Shown in pieces: positions 50,941-60,315 of a stretch of DNA of 64,000 bases; within the stretch, counting starts at the first letter, position 1; every line of letters begins with the position of its first letter. Location: NCBI RefSeq assembly GCF_030405905.1, contig NZ_JASATW010000020.1, forward strand, positions 42,447-106,446, written 5' to 3'. This DNA is from Sphaerothrix gracilis (lineage in GTDB: Bacteria > Cyanobacteriota > Cyanobacteriia > Phormidesmidales > Phormidesmidaceae). A model generated the notes under the pieces. The model was not told the origin of the DNA. It saw only the letters and a list, made by a program, of their open reading frames with translations, and ran no database searches. The translations under genes and the position numbers were made by a program.

Positions 50941-51336
50941 AAGATAAAAGGAGCCGCGAGCTTACGGCATCGTGGTCCATTCTTTGGGGAGGACTATTGA
51001 GCCGGGCGGCCCTCACCGCGATCGCCATCTGCGGGCGAGCCTACACGGTACCCACCTAGACAGCTAACTATGACACACTGGGAAACACCTGCCACATTTT
51101 CGGCTCCATAAGGACACAGACCAATCGAGCGGAGCTAAAGCATTGGTACCAGTCATAGGTCATCTACCTGCGGATCGCTATCCACTAGCGACCAGCTCAA
51201 GGCGATCGCCTGCTAACATAGCTTGAAAGCTCTCTTTAGCGGCAGGTGCGTTGCTTTGTATAGCTAACAATCTGACTCTTGTTAAGTTTACTAGTGCTGA
51301 AGCTAAGCTCAGTAATAAGCATAATCATAGCTAGCT
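50941..51336. other. Gap beyond the decayed antiporter
   Basis: No readable gene. A few bases next to the pseudogene may belong to it. The rest has stops in all frames and scattered GCGATCGC. Confidence 0.4.
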
Positions 51337-51651
51337 TTAGACAGTTACTTCAAACTCCTCCAGGCTGCTATATGTCTTGAAAACGCGGTTCATCTTGGTC
51401 AATTCAAAAATCATTTGAACCTGATTTGAGAGGCCGCAGAGATAGAGTTCCTTGTTCTTAGCACGAAGAGATTTCAGAATGGAGACTAATGCGCCAATTC
51501 CAGAACTGTTCATGAAAGTAACATCTTCCATATCGATCAAAACAACATCAGTTTCGTCTTGAATGAACTCTAGCACCTGTAGTTTCAGTTCGTTCGTAGC
51601 TACACCATCTAAGATTCCGCTAGGCTTCACAACCTTAAAAAGAGGCGTCAT
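51337..51651 (-). CDS. STAS-domain anti-sigma factor antagonist (RsbV/SpoIIAA-like)
   Basis: This 104-residue single-domain protein has the STAS pattern: LFKVVKPSGILDGVATNELK, then VVLIDMEDVTFMNSSGIGAL, in which the Ser pair before Gly-Ile-Gly is the site that RsbW-type kinases phosphorylate in SpoIIAA, and LYLCGLSNQVQMIFELTKMN. The Asp usually before the Ser pair is Asn here. The ATG at 51651 has AAGGAG 7 bases upstream and is preferred over the ATG at 51672. It lies 48 bases after the glycosyltransferase that contains an RsbW-like domain, so that domain is its likely partner. Confidence 0.9.
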   Translation of the reverse strand: MTPLFKVVKPSGILDGVATNELKLQVLEFIQDETDVVLIDMEDVTFMNSSGIGALVSILKSLRAKNKELYLCGLSNQVQMIFELTKMNRVFKTYSSLEEFEVTV

Positions 51652-51699
51652 AAAAATCTCCTTAATATTCAAAAAGCTATTTTTTGATTCACTTAAACC

Positions 51700-54090
51700 C
51701 TACGCAAATTGCATAGAAGCCTTTGGTTGCCAGCAGGCAGCTCGAATAACTGCGCTCAGCAACGCTATATGATAGACACCCCAGCCAAAGTTGATGAGGT
51801 AAGTCCAGGGACTATCACAATACCCTAGAAGCAGACAGGCAAGCCCCCATATCATAGCCAGCCCCGTTAAAACAGCAACCGCAAGCTGGATTCGCACTAA
51901 CTTAATGTAAATCCCGGACTGTCGCTGTTTTGGTGTCACCTTAAAGTCAATTTTCTTGCCTCGAAAGACGCTTAAAACAGCTTGAATCTGAAGAGGGAAT
52001 AGTGCGATCGCATACTGCTCGTTGCGCCATAATTCTCGCGCGGATACCTCCCAACCTATTGTTATAAATGTTAGCCGATTAATTACATAAGCTGGAATAA
52101 AATGTAGAGCAAAGTCAGCCCCATAGCTACTAACCGGGATCAGACCTGTGAAGAGAGAAATAATTGGGCAGACAAGGAAAACAGCGATAAAAAAACCGGC
52201 AAAGTAGCTATACATTGTCTGAAAATACTGTAGTCTCTGCCATACGGTAAGCCCTGGCTTCAACAAAGGATTGTCCCTTAATAGGACCTGAAGCGTACCC
52301 TGAGCCCAGCGCAGTTTCTGTTTTAGGGTTGAGCTAAGATCATCAGGTGCTAATCCCTCAGCCAGTATTTCATCATGATAAGCAGACTGCCATCCTGTAG
52401 AATGCAGTCGCATCGCTGTATTCATGTCTTCTGTGATACTGATGCTGGACAGACCCCCAATTAAATCAAATTCAGCCAACCGCTGCTCATCATTGACAAA
52501 ATCATCAGCAAAATGCTGTAGCCCCATGTTGACTAGAGCTTCCCGGCTTAATACGGCATTTGTCCCTGTGTAGAAAGCAGAATTCATTCCGTCCTTGCCC
52601 TGCTGAATCGGCCCATAGAACAGGTGGGCATCATGGCCGAAGGGATCTTTTTTAGGCAGGTTGTGAAAAGCCTGAGGCGTTTGCACAAAAGCTACTCTGT
52701 TTAACTCATAGCGTCCTTGATCTAGGTTGAATCTAAAAAAATGAGGCAGGACTCTTTGTAAGAACTGAGTTTTAGGAATGTGATCGGCATCTAGGGTGAG
52801 AATAAAATCTCCTTGAGTTTCGCCGCAGAAAATAGCGTGATTGATATTTCCTGCTTTGGCATGGTGGGGACGTCCTTCAGGTTTTTCCCGAGCAATATAT
52901 CGACATCGAGCCAAATCAGTCATAGCTTTTGTCTTGCTGTCAATTTTTCGCTCTAACGCCTGTACTTTTTCTTCTAAAACAGCGGTAGCAGTAAGTTGAT
53001 CAGAATGACTCAGCAGCAGAAGCTCTCGCATACTCTGTAAATATCCAGCCTGTTGCCAATGAGCTGTTTTTGAAGAAGCTAACTGTGGCGTAAAAGATTT
53101 GACCAAAGTCAGACAATTCCTGTCGTCATGTGTCCGTACGTAGGACACATGATTGGCTAGCTGACTTAAAATACTCAGTCCTCGGCCCCGCTCAGCCTCT
53201 GCATCAACCTCAGCAGGCACTCTTTGCAGCTGTCCTTCAAAGTCAAAAGGTCTGCCCTGATCCCAAATCCGTAGAATAACAGCGCTGGTCAGAACAACCA
53301 CTTCTAGCTCAATGGGTGTTTGAGGAGACAGATGTTTGTGAGCATGACAAATAGCATTGTCAAAGCCTTCTCCTAGTAGCGTTTGGCAAGCAAGCCAAAT
53401 ATCCTCCGGAACGATGGGAGATCTTAAGGTCTCAAACCAGCACATCACTTGAGACAGTTCCTGGTATTCGCTGTGTACCTGAATCTTTTGAGAAGTCAGC
53501 AGTCGCTCTACCGCCTCCAACTCTGGTCGGAGCTGTTGTAGCTGCTCTAGCCGACTTTGAAGAGAATAGCGCTCAGCGTTGAGCCGATTAGCTAGCTGCT
53601 GCAAGGCAGGCGTGCGTAAATCATTCAAGCAGAGCCGTTCTGCCATTGCCCGCATAGCAGGAGAATTACCATCATCTAGGATATAGATGCGCAACTTCTC
53701 TACCGGATAGTTCATCTGCAAAGCGGCACCCGCAGTCGCTTCGACAATTTCGGTAGGCTCGTTGTAGCAGGTAATAAAGACGTCAACTGTAGGATAATCA
53801 GATTCTGATAAGGCCGGAACTAAGTTACACAAGCTACGAACCTGACGCTGGATTGGTCGCCACAGACCAATCAGGAAAAGAGCACCGCCTAAATACATGT
53901 AAGCTTCGGCAAGGGCTAGAGGCACTGAGAACCAAACAACGTCCATATTCAGCGATTGCGTCCATCGCCAGTAGAGGTACCATCCACCAATGATCAGATT
54001 GATTACTGCTAGATAGCGGAAGAGCAAGGTGCGATCGCGGAGGCGAATCTGTATATTGTGTGTTAGCGGAATATTAGTGGGGCTGCTCAT
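51700..54090 (-). CDS. Cellulose-synthase-like glycosyltransferase with an inserted RsbW-like ATPase domain
   Basis: This 796-residue membrane protein is a family-2 processive glycosyltransferase. It has two N-terminal membrane helices (about 24-44 and 52-76), the first catalytic part (DVFITCYNEPTEIVEATAGA, LDDG at 138-141), the second (LTLDADH at 431-437), TED at 553-555, QKLRW at 591-595 and C-terminal helices from about 625. In normal BcsA the DDG and DxD motifs are about 70 residues apart; here they are about 295. Residues ~215-335 are an RsbW/HATPase_c_2 domain (EGFDNAICHA, IWDQGRPFDF, AERGRGLSILSQLA, CLTLVKSF), flanked by coiled coil. No PilZ domain is seen. The product polysaccharide is unknown. 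Confidence 0.92.
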   Translation of the reverse strand: MSSPTNIPLTHNIQIRLRDRTLLFRYLAVINLIIGGWYLYWRWTQSLNMDVVWFSVPLALAEAYMYLGGALFLIGLWRPIQRQVRSLCNLVPALSESDYPTVDVFITCYNEPTEIVEATAGAALQMNYPVEKLRIYILDDGNSPAMRAMAERLCLNDLRTPALQQLANRLNAERYSLQSRLEQLQQLRPELEAVERLLTSQKIQVHSEYQELSQVMCWFETLRSPIVPEDIWLACQTLLGEGFDNAICHAHKHLSPQTPIELEVVVLTSAVILRIWDQGRPFDFEGQLQRVPAEVDAEAERGRGLSILSQLANHVSYVRTHDDRNCLTLVKSFTPQLASSKTAHWQQAGYLQSMRELLLLSHSDQLTATAVLEEKVQALERKIDSKTKAMTDLARCRYIAREKPEGRPHHAKAGNINHAIFCGETQGDFILTLDADHIPKTQFLQRVLPHFFRFNLDQGRYELNRVAFVQTPQAFHNLPKKDPFGHDAHLFYGPIQQGKDGMNSAFYTGTNAVLSREALVNMGLQHFADDFVNDEQRLAEFDLIGGLSSISITEDMNTAMRLHSTGWQSAYHDEILAEGLAPDDLSSTLKQKLRWAQGTLQVLLRDNPLLKPGLTVWQRLQYFQTMYSYFAGFFIAVFLVCPIISLFTGLIPVSSYGADFALHFIPAYVINRLTFITIGWEVSARELWRNEQYAIALFPLQIQAVLSVFRGKKIDFKVTPKQRQSGIYIKLVRIQLAVAVLTGLAMIWGLACLLLGYCDSPWTYLINFGWGVYHIALLSAVIRAACWQPKASMQFA
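53086..53448 (-). other. RsbW-like domain insertion in the glycosyltransferase gene
   Basis: This segment encodes about residues 215-335 of the glycosyltransferase. N-box Glu241 and Asn245 (EGFDNAICHA), G1 Asp277 (DQGRPF) and the G2 loop (RGRGL) are all present, so ATP binding should be possible. Helical linkers on both sides fill the rest of the insertion (about residues 155-395). Confidence 0.85.
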
Positions 54091-54323
54091 AGAGCTTAGG
54101 TAAGGTTGTAACTTGAATCACTACGAATACGCACGAACAGTTAGGGGCTTTTAGACTATGTGCTTAGTGCAGCTTGAGAAAGTTACTGGGAAAATTAAGC
54201 CAAATATCTAAAAACTGGAAAAAACCTCATTTCAGAATCTATGTCAATAGCTAAAGTAGACTTTTCTTTTGTTTTAACTGGTTGGCATAGCTCTCCTATC
54301 TAGCGCGGTTTAGCTCGTCTACT

Positions 54324-55586
54324 GTGAAAAAGGATCGAACTTTCTGCTTCCTCAGCACCCCAATTTCCGTAGTTTTCTGCTTGATATCGTGTCAGACTTT
54401 GGTAATTTTTTCGCTAGGAACAGCTATCCCTGCTGCCGCATATGGCAAACTGCAGCACCCTAAGAATTCCCGGCCTTACTTATCAGCTAACATACAAGAA
54501 TACCCTGCTCAAACTGAGTCTGAATTAGAGCGCAGAACTGAGGTTATTCATGAGCCTTTGCCACTGGTAGATGAAAATCGCGCCATTTATCTGGCTGCCC
54601 CTGAAAACCTAAATCCCGGTCTTTATAGGCCGCCGGTAGAACCAGACGTACCGGATATTGAGCAGCCTAATCCTGCTCCAAATATTCCCCCTGAGACTCT
54701 CATAGAGGAAAAACCATCTGTACCGTTTTGGCAACTGGAAAGTCTCTCCGTTGACTTTTCAGACGCCTTCACAAACTTTAGTCAAGGAAATCGCTTTATA
54801 GAACCCACAGTTTCAGGTTTTCTTACAAATGGCGATCGCTTAGCAGTGACTTCCGGGCTGAATACCTTTACTCAGCCGGATACTCGTTCTGTGATCAATG
54901 TGCCGCTGAAAGTTGCTTGGACTCGTGAGATAGGCGATTTTACTACAACTTTGGGAGGCGGCATTGATCTGTTCGATCGCTTACCTACTGCGCTGAATTT
55001 TGCAGCTAACACTTCTGTGCCGTTAGGCCAGCAGGCAGTGCTTTCGTTCTTCGTAGAGCAGGGACCTTACAAGTTCAATGCCACGACGTTAAATAACCAA
55101 ATTACTTCACTACGCTATGGGCCAAACCTGTACTGGCAAATTAACCAAAACACCAGTTTTTTTTCGCTAGTTCGCTGGGGGCATTACAACGATGGCAACC
55201 GCGAACAGCAGTCTTTTAGTCGATTGGAGCATAGAGCCGGAGATTTTTCGCTGGCAGCTAACGTGTTTAACTGGCGGTATCACCAGGATGCCGAAGTCTC
55301 GTCAGGCTATTTTTCACCACCTGATTTTCTGGTACTCAACGGCGAGATTGCCTGGGAAGGAGAAGTTCTTAACTGGCTAGACTGTCGATTGACCGCTTCG
55401 TGGGGCCAACAGCGTCTGACAGGAGATTGGACTTCTGCCTTCGGCTATAGCACTCAGTGCACGGTTGAGGTGACAGAGAGTCTAGAATTCGATCTCAAAT
55501 ATGCCTTTGACAACGTCATCAGCCAAACCGGCGGCAGCGCTTTCAACAACCGAGCAATCTCAGGACAAGTGCGGGCTCGATTTTAG
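54324..55586 (+). CDS. Exported outer-membrane beta-barrel protein, BcsC C-terminus-like
   Basis: This 420-residue protein has an N-terminal hydrophobic signal (ISVVFCLISCQTLVIFSLG, cleavage near AAAYG), a Pro-rich linker (PPVEPDVPDIEQPNPAPNIP) and a C-terminal region of alternating beta strands ending in VRARF; a terminal Phe is usual for outer-membrane barrels. SSGYFSPPDFLVLNGEIAWE resembles the barrel of the cellulose exporter BcsC. It is divergent from the glycosyltransferase with 233 bases between, and could be its outer-membrane exit. The GTG at 54324 has no strong ribosome site. The barrel is probable; the BcsC link is by resemblance. Confidence 0.72.
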   Translation: MKKDRTFCFLSTPISVVFCLISCQTLVIFSLGTAIPAAAYGKLQHPKNSRPYLSANIQEYPAQTESELERRTEVIHEPLPLVDENRAIYLAAPENLNPGLYRPPVEPDVPDIEQPNPAPNIPPETLIEEKPSVPFWQLESLSVDFSDAFTNFSQGNRFIEPTVSGFLTNGDRLAVTSGLNTFTQPDTRSVINVPLKVAWTREIGDFTTTLGGGIDLFDRLPTALNFAANTSVPLGQQAVLSFFVEQGPYKFNATTLNNQITSLRYGPNLYWQINQNTSFFSLVRWGHYNDGNREQQSFSRLEHRAGDFSLAANVFNWRYHQDAEVSSGYFSPPDFLVLNGEIAWEGEVLNWLDCRLTASWGQQRLTGDWTSAFGYSTQCTVEVTESLEFDLKYAFDNVISQTGGSAFNNRAISGQVRARF

Positions 55587-55753
55587 TCAAAACACTTAAC
55601 AACGCTAAAAGGCTATATGAGAAGTGGTAGAGGGTAGCTGTCGCTAACGCCAGTTGCCTAATCAACCCTTTATATGCAATAGTTATAGGCCATCTCTGAA
55701 TTCAGCGACGCCGATATTGAAACGCTCAAGGTGTTCGTGCAACAGTATGTCAG
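55587..55753. other. Convergent gap
   Basis: Nothing definite. Near 55695-55757 a frame reads SEFSDADIETLKVFVQQYVS and a stop, which looks like the tail of a lost gene but has no start. Confidence 0.3.
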
Positions 55754-57046
55754 CTAGAGAGTTTGTTCCGCTGGGGCCTTACTACCAGCTAGCTGCAGTC
55801 GCAGCCGCAGCAGCACTCCTCCGGCCACTAAACCGCTGCCAATTAGCAACAGCCAAAAGTTAGCACCCAGCGTAGCCGGATGATCCAAGGCCCAGCCGCC
55901 CACTGCCGGACCAATCAAAAAGCCAATGGCCCAACACTCTGACTCCAGGGAGAAATAAATCCCCCGCAAAGCCGTCGGTGCGATGTCACCTACTAAAGCC
56001 GAAGCGGAAGGAGCGTAGAGAATTTCAGCGGTGGCAATGCAGGCAAAAGCCACCAGAACAACCCCCAGGGCATTGACGGGCACCTGCCCTGCCAGCCAAA
56101 TTAGGAAAAAGCTGCCGCCCCACAGTCCTAGAGATCCCAGCAGCATATTGGTTTGGGGGACGAAGCGCAGCCAGCGAATGACGGGGAGCTGCAGCAAAAT
56201 CTTCAGCAGTGTATGCCAAACGAAAAAATAGCTGATGAACTGCTCTGAGAAGCCGCTGGCTGTATTGCCCCCCGGCACGAAATTAGACAGATATAGGGGC
56301 AGGGTACTGCTGAGCTGGGCGGCGTAGGTGGTGAAAAATAGGTTGGCGGCTAGGTAGGTGACCAGACGGCGATCGCGGAGAGCTTGCCACCAGTTTTGCA
56401 GCAGATTGGATGATGAGGTGGAGGGGCGGTGGGTTTCAGCGATCGCCCTAAAAATAACAACGGCAAAAATCAAGTAGGCCAGCCCCTTGCAGATAAACAG
56501 GGCCGGATAGCTGCCGCCAATGGCAATATACTGTCCAGCCAGGAGAGCACCCAGCCCCAATCCTAGATTGTCCGCTAGGCGAGTCAGGGCCATTGCTTCC
56601 GGGCGCTGTTCAGTCGTAGTCAAATCAGTCGTGATGGCCAAAGTTGCGGGCCAGTAAAGACTAATGCCCAGCCCCAGCAGCAGATTGCCCGCTATCAGCA
56701 GGGGAAACGTACTGGCAAAGGCCAGAAAAAAGCTGCCCGCCGCCGCGATCGCCGCCGCTAGCAGCAATGTCCGCCGCCGCCCGCAGCGCTCAGAGTCAAT
56801 GGCGTTACCCGCCCAAAACCGCCCCAGCGTTCCAGAAATGCCGCCGCTACCCAAGGCCAAACCCACCTGAGTGGGGGAAAAGCCCAGTTCGTTGACGAAG
56901 TAAATGGAGGCATACACTAGGGTAAAGCCCTGACCGATGAACAACAGGAGCTGACCCGCCGCTAAAATCCAAATTTCTCGCCTCAGATTCGGTAGCCAAG
57001 CCCGAAATCGACTGAGGGGTTGCCAAGCAGGATCCGTCTGACCCAT
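55754..57046 (-). CDS. MFS transporter
   Basis: This 430-residue protein has about 12 membrane segments and the major-facilitator layout: LGLALGSGGISGTLGRFWAG with an Arg-rich loop (SERCGRRRTLLLAAAIAA) after segment 2, and YSPSASALVGDIAPTALRG-like text (YAPSASALVGDIAPTALRGI) between later segments. The substrate is unknown; many such cyanobacterial proteins are annotated as drug exporters. It is not in an operon with its neighbours. Confidence 0.88.
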   Translation of the reverse strand: MGQTDPAWQPLSRFRAWLPNLRREIWILAAGQLLLFIGQGFTLVYASIYFVNELGFSPTQVGLALGSGGISGTLGRFWAGNAIDSERCGRRRTLLLAAAIAAAGSFFLAFASTFPLLIAGNLLLGLGISLYWPATLAITTDLTTTEQRPEAMALTRLADNLGLGLGALLAGQYIAIGGSYPALFICKGLAYLIFAVVIFRAIAETHRPSTSSSNLLQNWWQALRDRRLVTYLAANLFFTTYAAQLSSTLPLYLSNFVPGGNTASGFSEQFISYFFVWHTLLKILLQLPVIRWLRFVPQTNMLLGSLGLWGGSFFLIWLAGQVPVNALGVVLVAFACIATAEILYAPSASALVGDIAPTALRGIYFSLESECWAIGFLIGPAVGGWALDHPATLGANFWLLLIGSGLVAGGVLLRLRLQLAGSKAPAEQTL

Positions 57047-57218
57047 AAAATCGTTAGTAATCTATTTCCGAGTATGGCTAGATTCTGACGCAGTTTAGCC
57101 AAAACAGAAAACTATGCTCTTACGGCTAACATCTCTGCCGCTGAGTCTACTAGGTTAAAAATAAGGGTTCATCTTCAGCAACAGGCAATGAAGTTGTAGG
57201 AGATTAAGGAACATTTCA

Positions 57219-57290
57219 ACACCCAACCCCCGTATGAGTTATGCTGTCGCTTTAGCGCAGCCATGCCCGGAAAGCTTTGCCCAACCTACA
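57219..57290 (-). repeat. Dispersed repeat, copy B
   Basis: This segment contains GCTGTCGCTTTAGCGCAGC and the end TTGCCCAACCTACA, and is an inverted approximate copy of 47004-47066. It lies between the MFS and CHAT genes. GTAGGTTGGGC-type repeats are known as dispersed elements in cyanobacteria. Confidence 0.6.
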
Positions 57291-57294
57291 AATA

Positions 57295-58080
57295 TCAGGT
57301 CCGCTTATTGAGGACCGGAAGCTGTTTTTTGGCGACGCCCCATAGCTGAACCGCAGCACAGCCAAACTGGTAGGCAAATTCAATAGATTCGCCAGCCCCT
57401 AGAGCATCATAGAAACTCACGGCAAACTCAATGGCGGCGCGATCGCCTAGGGCTTGACTCAGGCCAATCACGTAGGGAATTTGCTGGGCGATCGCCTCTG
57501 CCTGCCCCTGGGAATAGCAGGCATTAAGCAACACACACTCAATTTGATCAGCAAACAGCGCAAATAATCCCGCCAGCGCCTGGGCCTCAACTAAAGTCAT
57601 CTGTCCCTGATTGTCTTCAAACACCAGCCCTTCTGGCTCCGGAATATCTGTCACAACAGCCACGCTGCGAGCCGACGCCAGCGGCGATTCTGGTATAGAG
57701 GCGGACTGTTGGCTATGACCGCAAAAGTGAACAACCTGCGGCCTGACCTCCAACAGCGATCGCTGAATGTCCCTCGGTCGCACCGCCCATCTCTGCTCCA
57801 GCACGAACTGATCGCGTTTTTGCGATCGCTGCAGGCCCTCGTGAATATCTCTCACCTCTTCAGCCAGTCGGCGCTGAGAAGTATTTTGAGGATTGGCCGA
57901 CAAAATCAGGATTTTTTGAATGGGCAGATGACTACTTGTATCGCTGACAGAGTCAGAATTGGGCTGATTTGAACTGGCAGCTTCAGCGTAGTAAATGGAG
58001 CCAGAACCGCTAAGATTTTGAATTGAGCTGCCCGAAATGTGAAAAACATTCTCCGGCTGCGATTTTTCGGGCTGAGACAT
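57295..58080 (-). CDS. CHAT-domain protease-like protein
   Basis: This 261-residue protein has a CHAT (caspase-like) domain with the catalytic pair in PQVVHFCGHS (His118/His122) and ECVLLNACYSQ (Cys188), plus KILILSANPQNTSQRRLAEE as the usual start. Residues 11-35 carry a short beta motif, VFHISGSSIQNLSGSGSIYY, that also appears in the pentapeptide-repeat protein nearby. There is no TPR region. CHAT proteins act in bacterial cell-death and conflict systems. It is 60 bases downstream of the trypsin-like gene on the same strand, so the two are probably one operon. Confidence 0.88.
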   Translation of the reverse strand: MSQPEKSQPENVFHISGSSIQNLSGSGSIYYAEAASSNQPNSDSVSDTSSHLPIQKILILSANPQNTSQRRLAEEVRDIHEGLQRSQKRDQFVLEQRWAVRPRDIQRSLLEVRPQVVHFCGHSQQSASIPESPLASARSVAVVTDIPEPEGLVFEDNQGQMTLVEAQALAGLFALFADQIECVLLNACYSQGQAEAIAQQIPYVIGLSQALGDRAAIEFAVSFYDALGAGESIEFAYQFGCAAVQLWGVAKKQLPVLNKRT

Positions 58081-58140
58081 ATTTTCTGAATCCCTATTTC
58101 CCTGTTTGTATTCTCCGCCAAGCCCGATGAATGAATAGAC

Positions 58141-60219
58141 CTACAGGCTATTTACAGTCTGACTCGCTGCACTTCCATTCGCCAGCACCGCCGCCATCGG
58201 GTTCAAGCTCCGACTCCAAGCCATGATCCCGTTAACTAATCCGGCAACTAGCTGCTCAAACGCCTGCGGGTTGGCAGCCTTCTGCGCCACCGCTGCTGCA
58301 ATCAGACTGCGATCGGCCGCATTCGTCCAAAAGCCTAGATTCAGCACTAAAGACGGCATCATTACATCCCGGCAAAAAGGCAAACCTTCGGCACTCTGCG
58401 AGTCATCAGCGCGGCTGCCGCGATTGGGCAACTCGTCCAGTAAGGCTTTAGTCAAAGCTTGCAGAACGATATCGCCGTGGGAGCGACGTTCAGACTTAAA
58501 GCCAATATAGTAAGCCGAGACGCCTCGCAGGTTGGGGTGTTCAGGATTGTGTCTGAGGGAAAACTGTAGCGCCACATCCCCAACCCGGTAGTCCTGATCA
58601 GTGCTGTCTTTGGGATAGCTACGGTTGTTGATCCAGTCGATCACTTTGAGCGGATCTTCGGATTCACTGGGGGCTATAAGAACTTTATAGCCGTTTGCCT
58701 GCAGCCGGATCTGAACCTGCTCAAGCACTGTTTTCAGCACAGTAAGCAGTTGCGGCTCTTGGCGAACAGCTTCTACATCTTTGAGAAAGTGCTTGGGATA
58801 CTCTAAATCGCCAATAAACGACAGAAAAACCCGGCTGGGTCTAGCAGTGCGATAGTGAACATATTCATCTAGAAAGCCTTTGAGGCTGGGCTCTTGTTCA
58901 ACCTGAAACTTTTCTAAATCTTCGACAATTTTATGAATGCGAATGCCTGCGCTGCCTCGGATTCTGCCGCGAGGACGCTGCTGGGGTGGCTGGGACTTGC
59001 CAATGGGCGGCACCACGTCGGCGAACTGATCTTCCACCAGTAAAGCGTGATGCAGAGCCACAAGTTCCCAGTCTCGATTCAAAACGGGACTCCCGGATGA
59101 GCCTAAGTCGCTGTCTGTCAGGTATTCGATTGCGTTTTCGTAGACCGCCTGTACCCGATTGTCAAACAGGGTGATTTCTTTTTGCCGACCGCGCGGATGG
59201 TGAATCAGGCTGACGGGTTCTCCCGGAAAATCAGCCTGGGTCATACGCAGCCTCAGGGCTTCGTCGCTAATCTCAGCTAGCAGCGTCTCACTAGCAATCA
59301 TAGGCGGCAACACCATATCGGCCCTTGGATGCATTGGCAGCCAGCCGAAGTTATCGCCTGCGGCATAGTAATCAACTTTGTAGCGATCGAGCTCAGCCTG
59401 ATCTACCAGCGGCTTGAGTTTGACTAAGCTGTAGTCAAGCGCCGGATTGCCGACGAAGAAATTAGGATCGAACTGATAGTTAACCGGGTGAAGCGATCGC
59501 TCTTTGGCGTCACGTTCATAATTGAACTGAGCAATACAGTCTTGCACAACAGCCGGACTCGACAAAACGTGGTGGTTCGTCAGCAGCCAATCGCGCCCCA
59601 CTAAAAATCCGGTTGCAAAAGGAACGACAACGTCAGGATTGCTCTGATACTGCTGTCTCTGGCGGAAGTGTGGGTCCTGGCAGGCAATCTCCACGGCTTT
59701 ACCCGTATATTTTCGCCAAAACGCTTCTTCTAACTGCAGGTGAGTCGAAATGGGAGACAGAATTTCAGGAAAATCATCGACGCTTTGCTGACCAATCAGT
59801 TTGATTAGATCCTCTAGCGCATAGCGACGACTAATGCGGCAAACGGGCGCACTGGCGCGTAAGCCTTTTTCTAAAAACGCGATTGGTAAATAGTCCGGCT
59901 GCCCAATCGATAAAAATTTAAATTGAGGCTGTATTTTTGTAGATCTAGAATTGAAAAATTTTATTTTTTCAAGATCCTCAATTTCTTTATCTATAAAAGC
60001 ACTCACTTCTCCTCTTTCGGAAAAACTACTAGTTGCCCACTCACATAGCCATGGGCTAGCATTACAAGTTGCGGCTCGCAGTTCTTGGTTTTGGATAACT
60101 CGACTAAGTATCTTGTAGTATTTGACAGATTTCTTGGCTTTCCGGTTCTCAGTTTTCATATTCATAAAACTATTCCATACCCTTTTGCTAAACAATGTGG
60201 CGAACTCAGTAAAAAACAT
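58141..60219 (-). CDS. Trypsin-like serine protease fused to an amidase-like domain
   Basis: This 692-residue protein has a helical effector-associated-like N-terminal domain (residues ~100-185, DYLPIAFLEKGLRASAPVCR), then a chymotrypsin-fold protease with His217 (WLLTNHHVL), Asp262 (NPALDYSLVKL) and Ser375 (SDLGSSGSPVLN), all present. Residues ~460-670 resemble N-acetylmuramoyl-L-alanine amidase (Amidase_3: VALQFSLRHNPEHPN, MPSLVLNLGFWTNAADRSLI), but the usual zinc His and catalytic Glu positions appear to be Arg and Asn, so it may bind but not cut peptidoglycan. The start could instead be 60165, which has GGAA upstream. It probably forms an operon with the CHAT gene. Confidence 0.85.
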   Translation of the reverse strand: MFFTEFATLFSKRVWNSFMNMKTENRKAKKSVKYYKILSRVIQNQELRAATCNASPWLCEWATSSFSERGEVSAFIDKEIEDLEKIKFFNSRSTKIQPQFKFLSIGQPDYLPIAFLEKGLRASAPVCRISRRYALEDLIKLIGQQSVDDFPEILSPISTHLQLEEAFWRKYTGKAVEIACQDPHFRQRQQYQSNPDVVVPFATGFLVGRDWLLTNHHVLSSPAVVQDCIAQFNYERDAKERSLHPVNYQFDPNFFVGNPALDYSLVKLKPLVDQAELDRYKVDYYAAGDNFGWLPMHPRADMVLPPMIASETLLAEISDEALRLRMTQADFPGEPVSLIHHPRGRQKEITLFDNRVQAVYENAIEYLTDSDLGSSGSPVLNRDWELVALHHALLVEDQFADVVPPIGKSQPPQQRPRGRIRGSAGIRIHKIVEDLEKFQVEQEPSLKGFLDEYVHYRTARPSRVFLSFIGDLEYPKHFLKDVEAVRQEPQLLTVLKTVLEQVQIRLQANGYKVLIAPSESEDPLKVIDWINNRSYPKDSTDQDYRVGDVALQFSLRHNPEHPNLRGVSAYYIGFKSERRSHGDIVLQALTKALLDELPNRGSRADDSQSAEGLPFCRDVMMPSLVLNLGFWTNAADRSLIAAAVAQKAANPQAFEQLVAGLVNGIMAWSRSLNPMAAVLANGSAASQTVNSL

Positions 60220-60315
60220 TACTAAAGATACAGGGCTAGCAATTCAGTTATAGTTAGCTGTTGGCTAGAGATACAGTTTTAATGTAGGGATTTAGAAATA
60301 ACGAGAAAAAACTTT

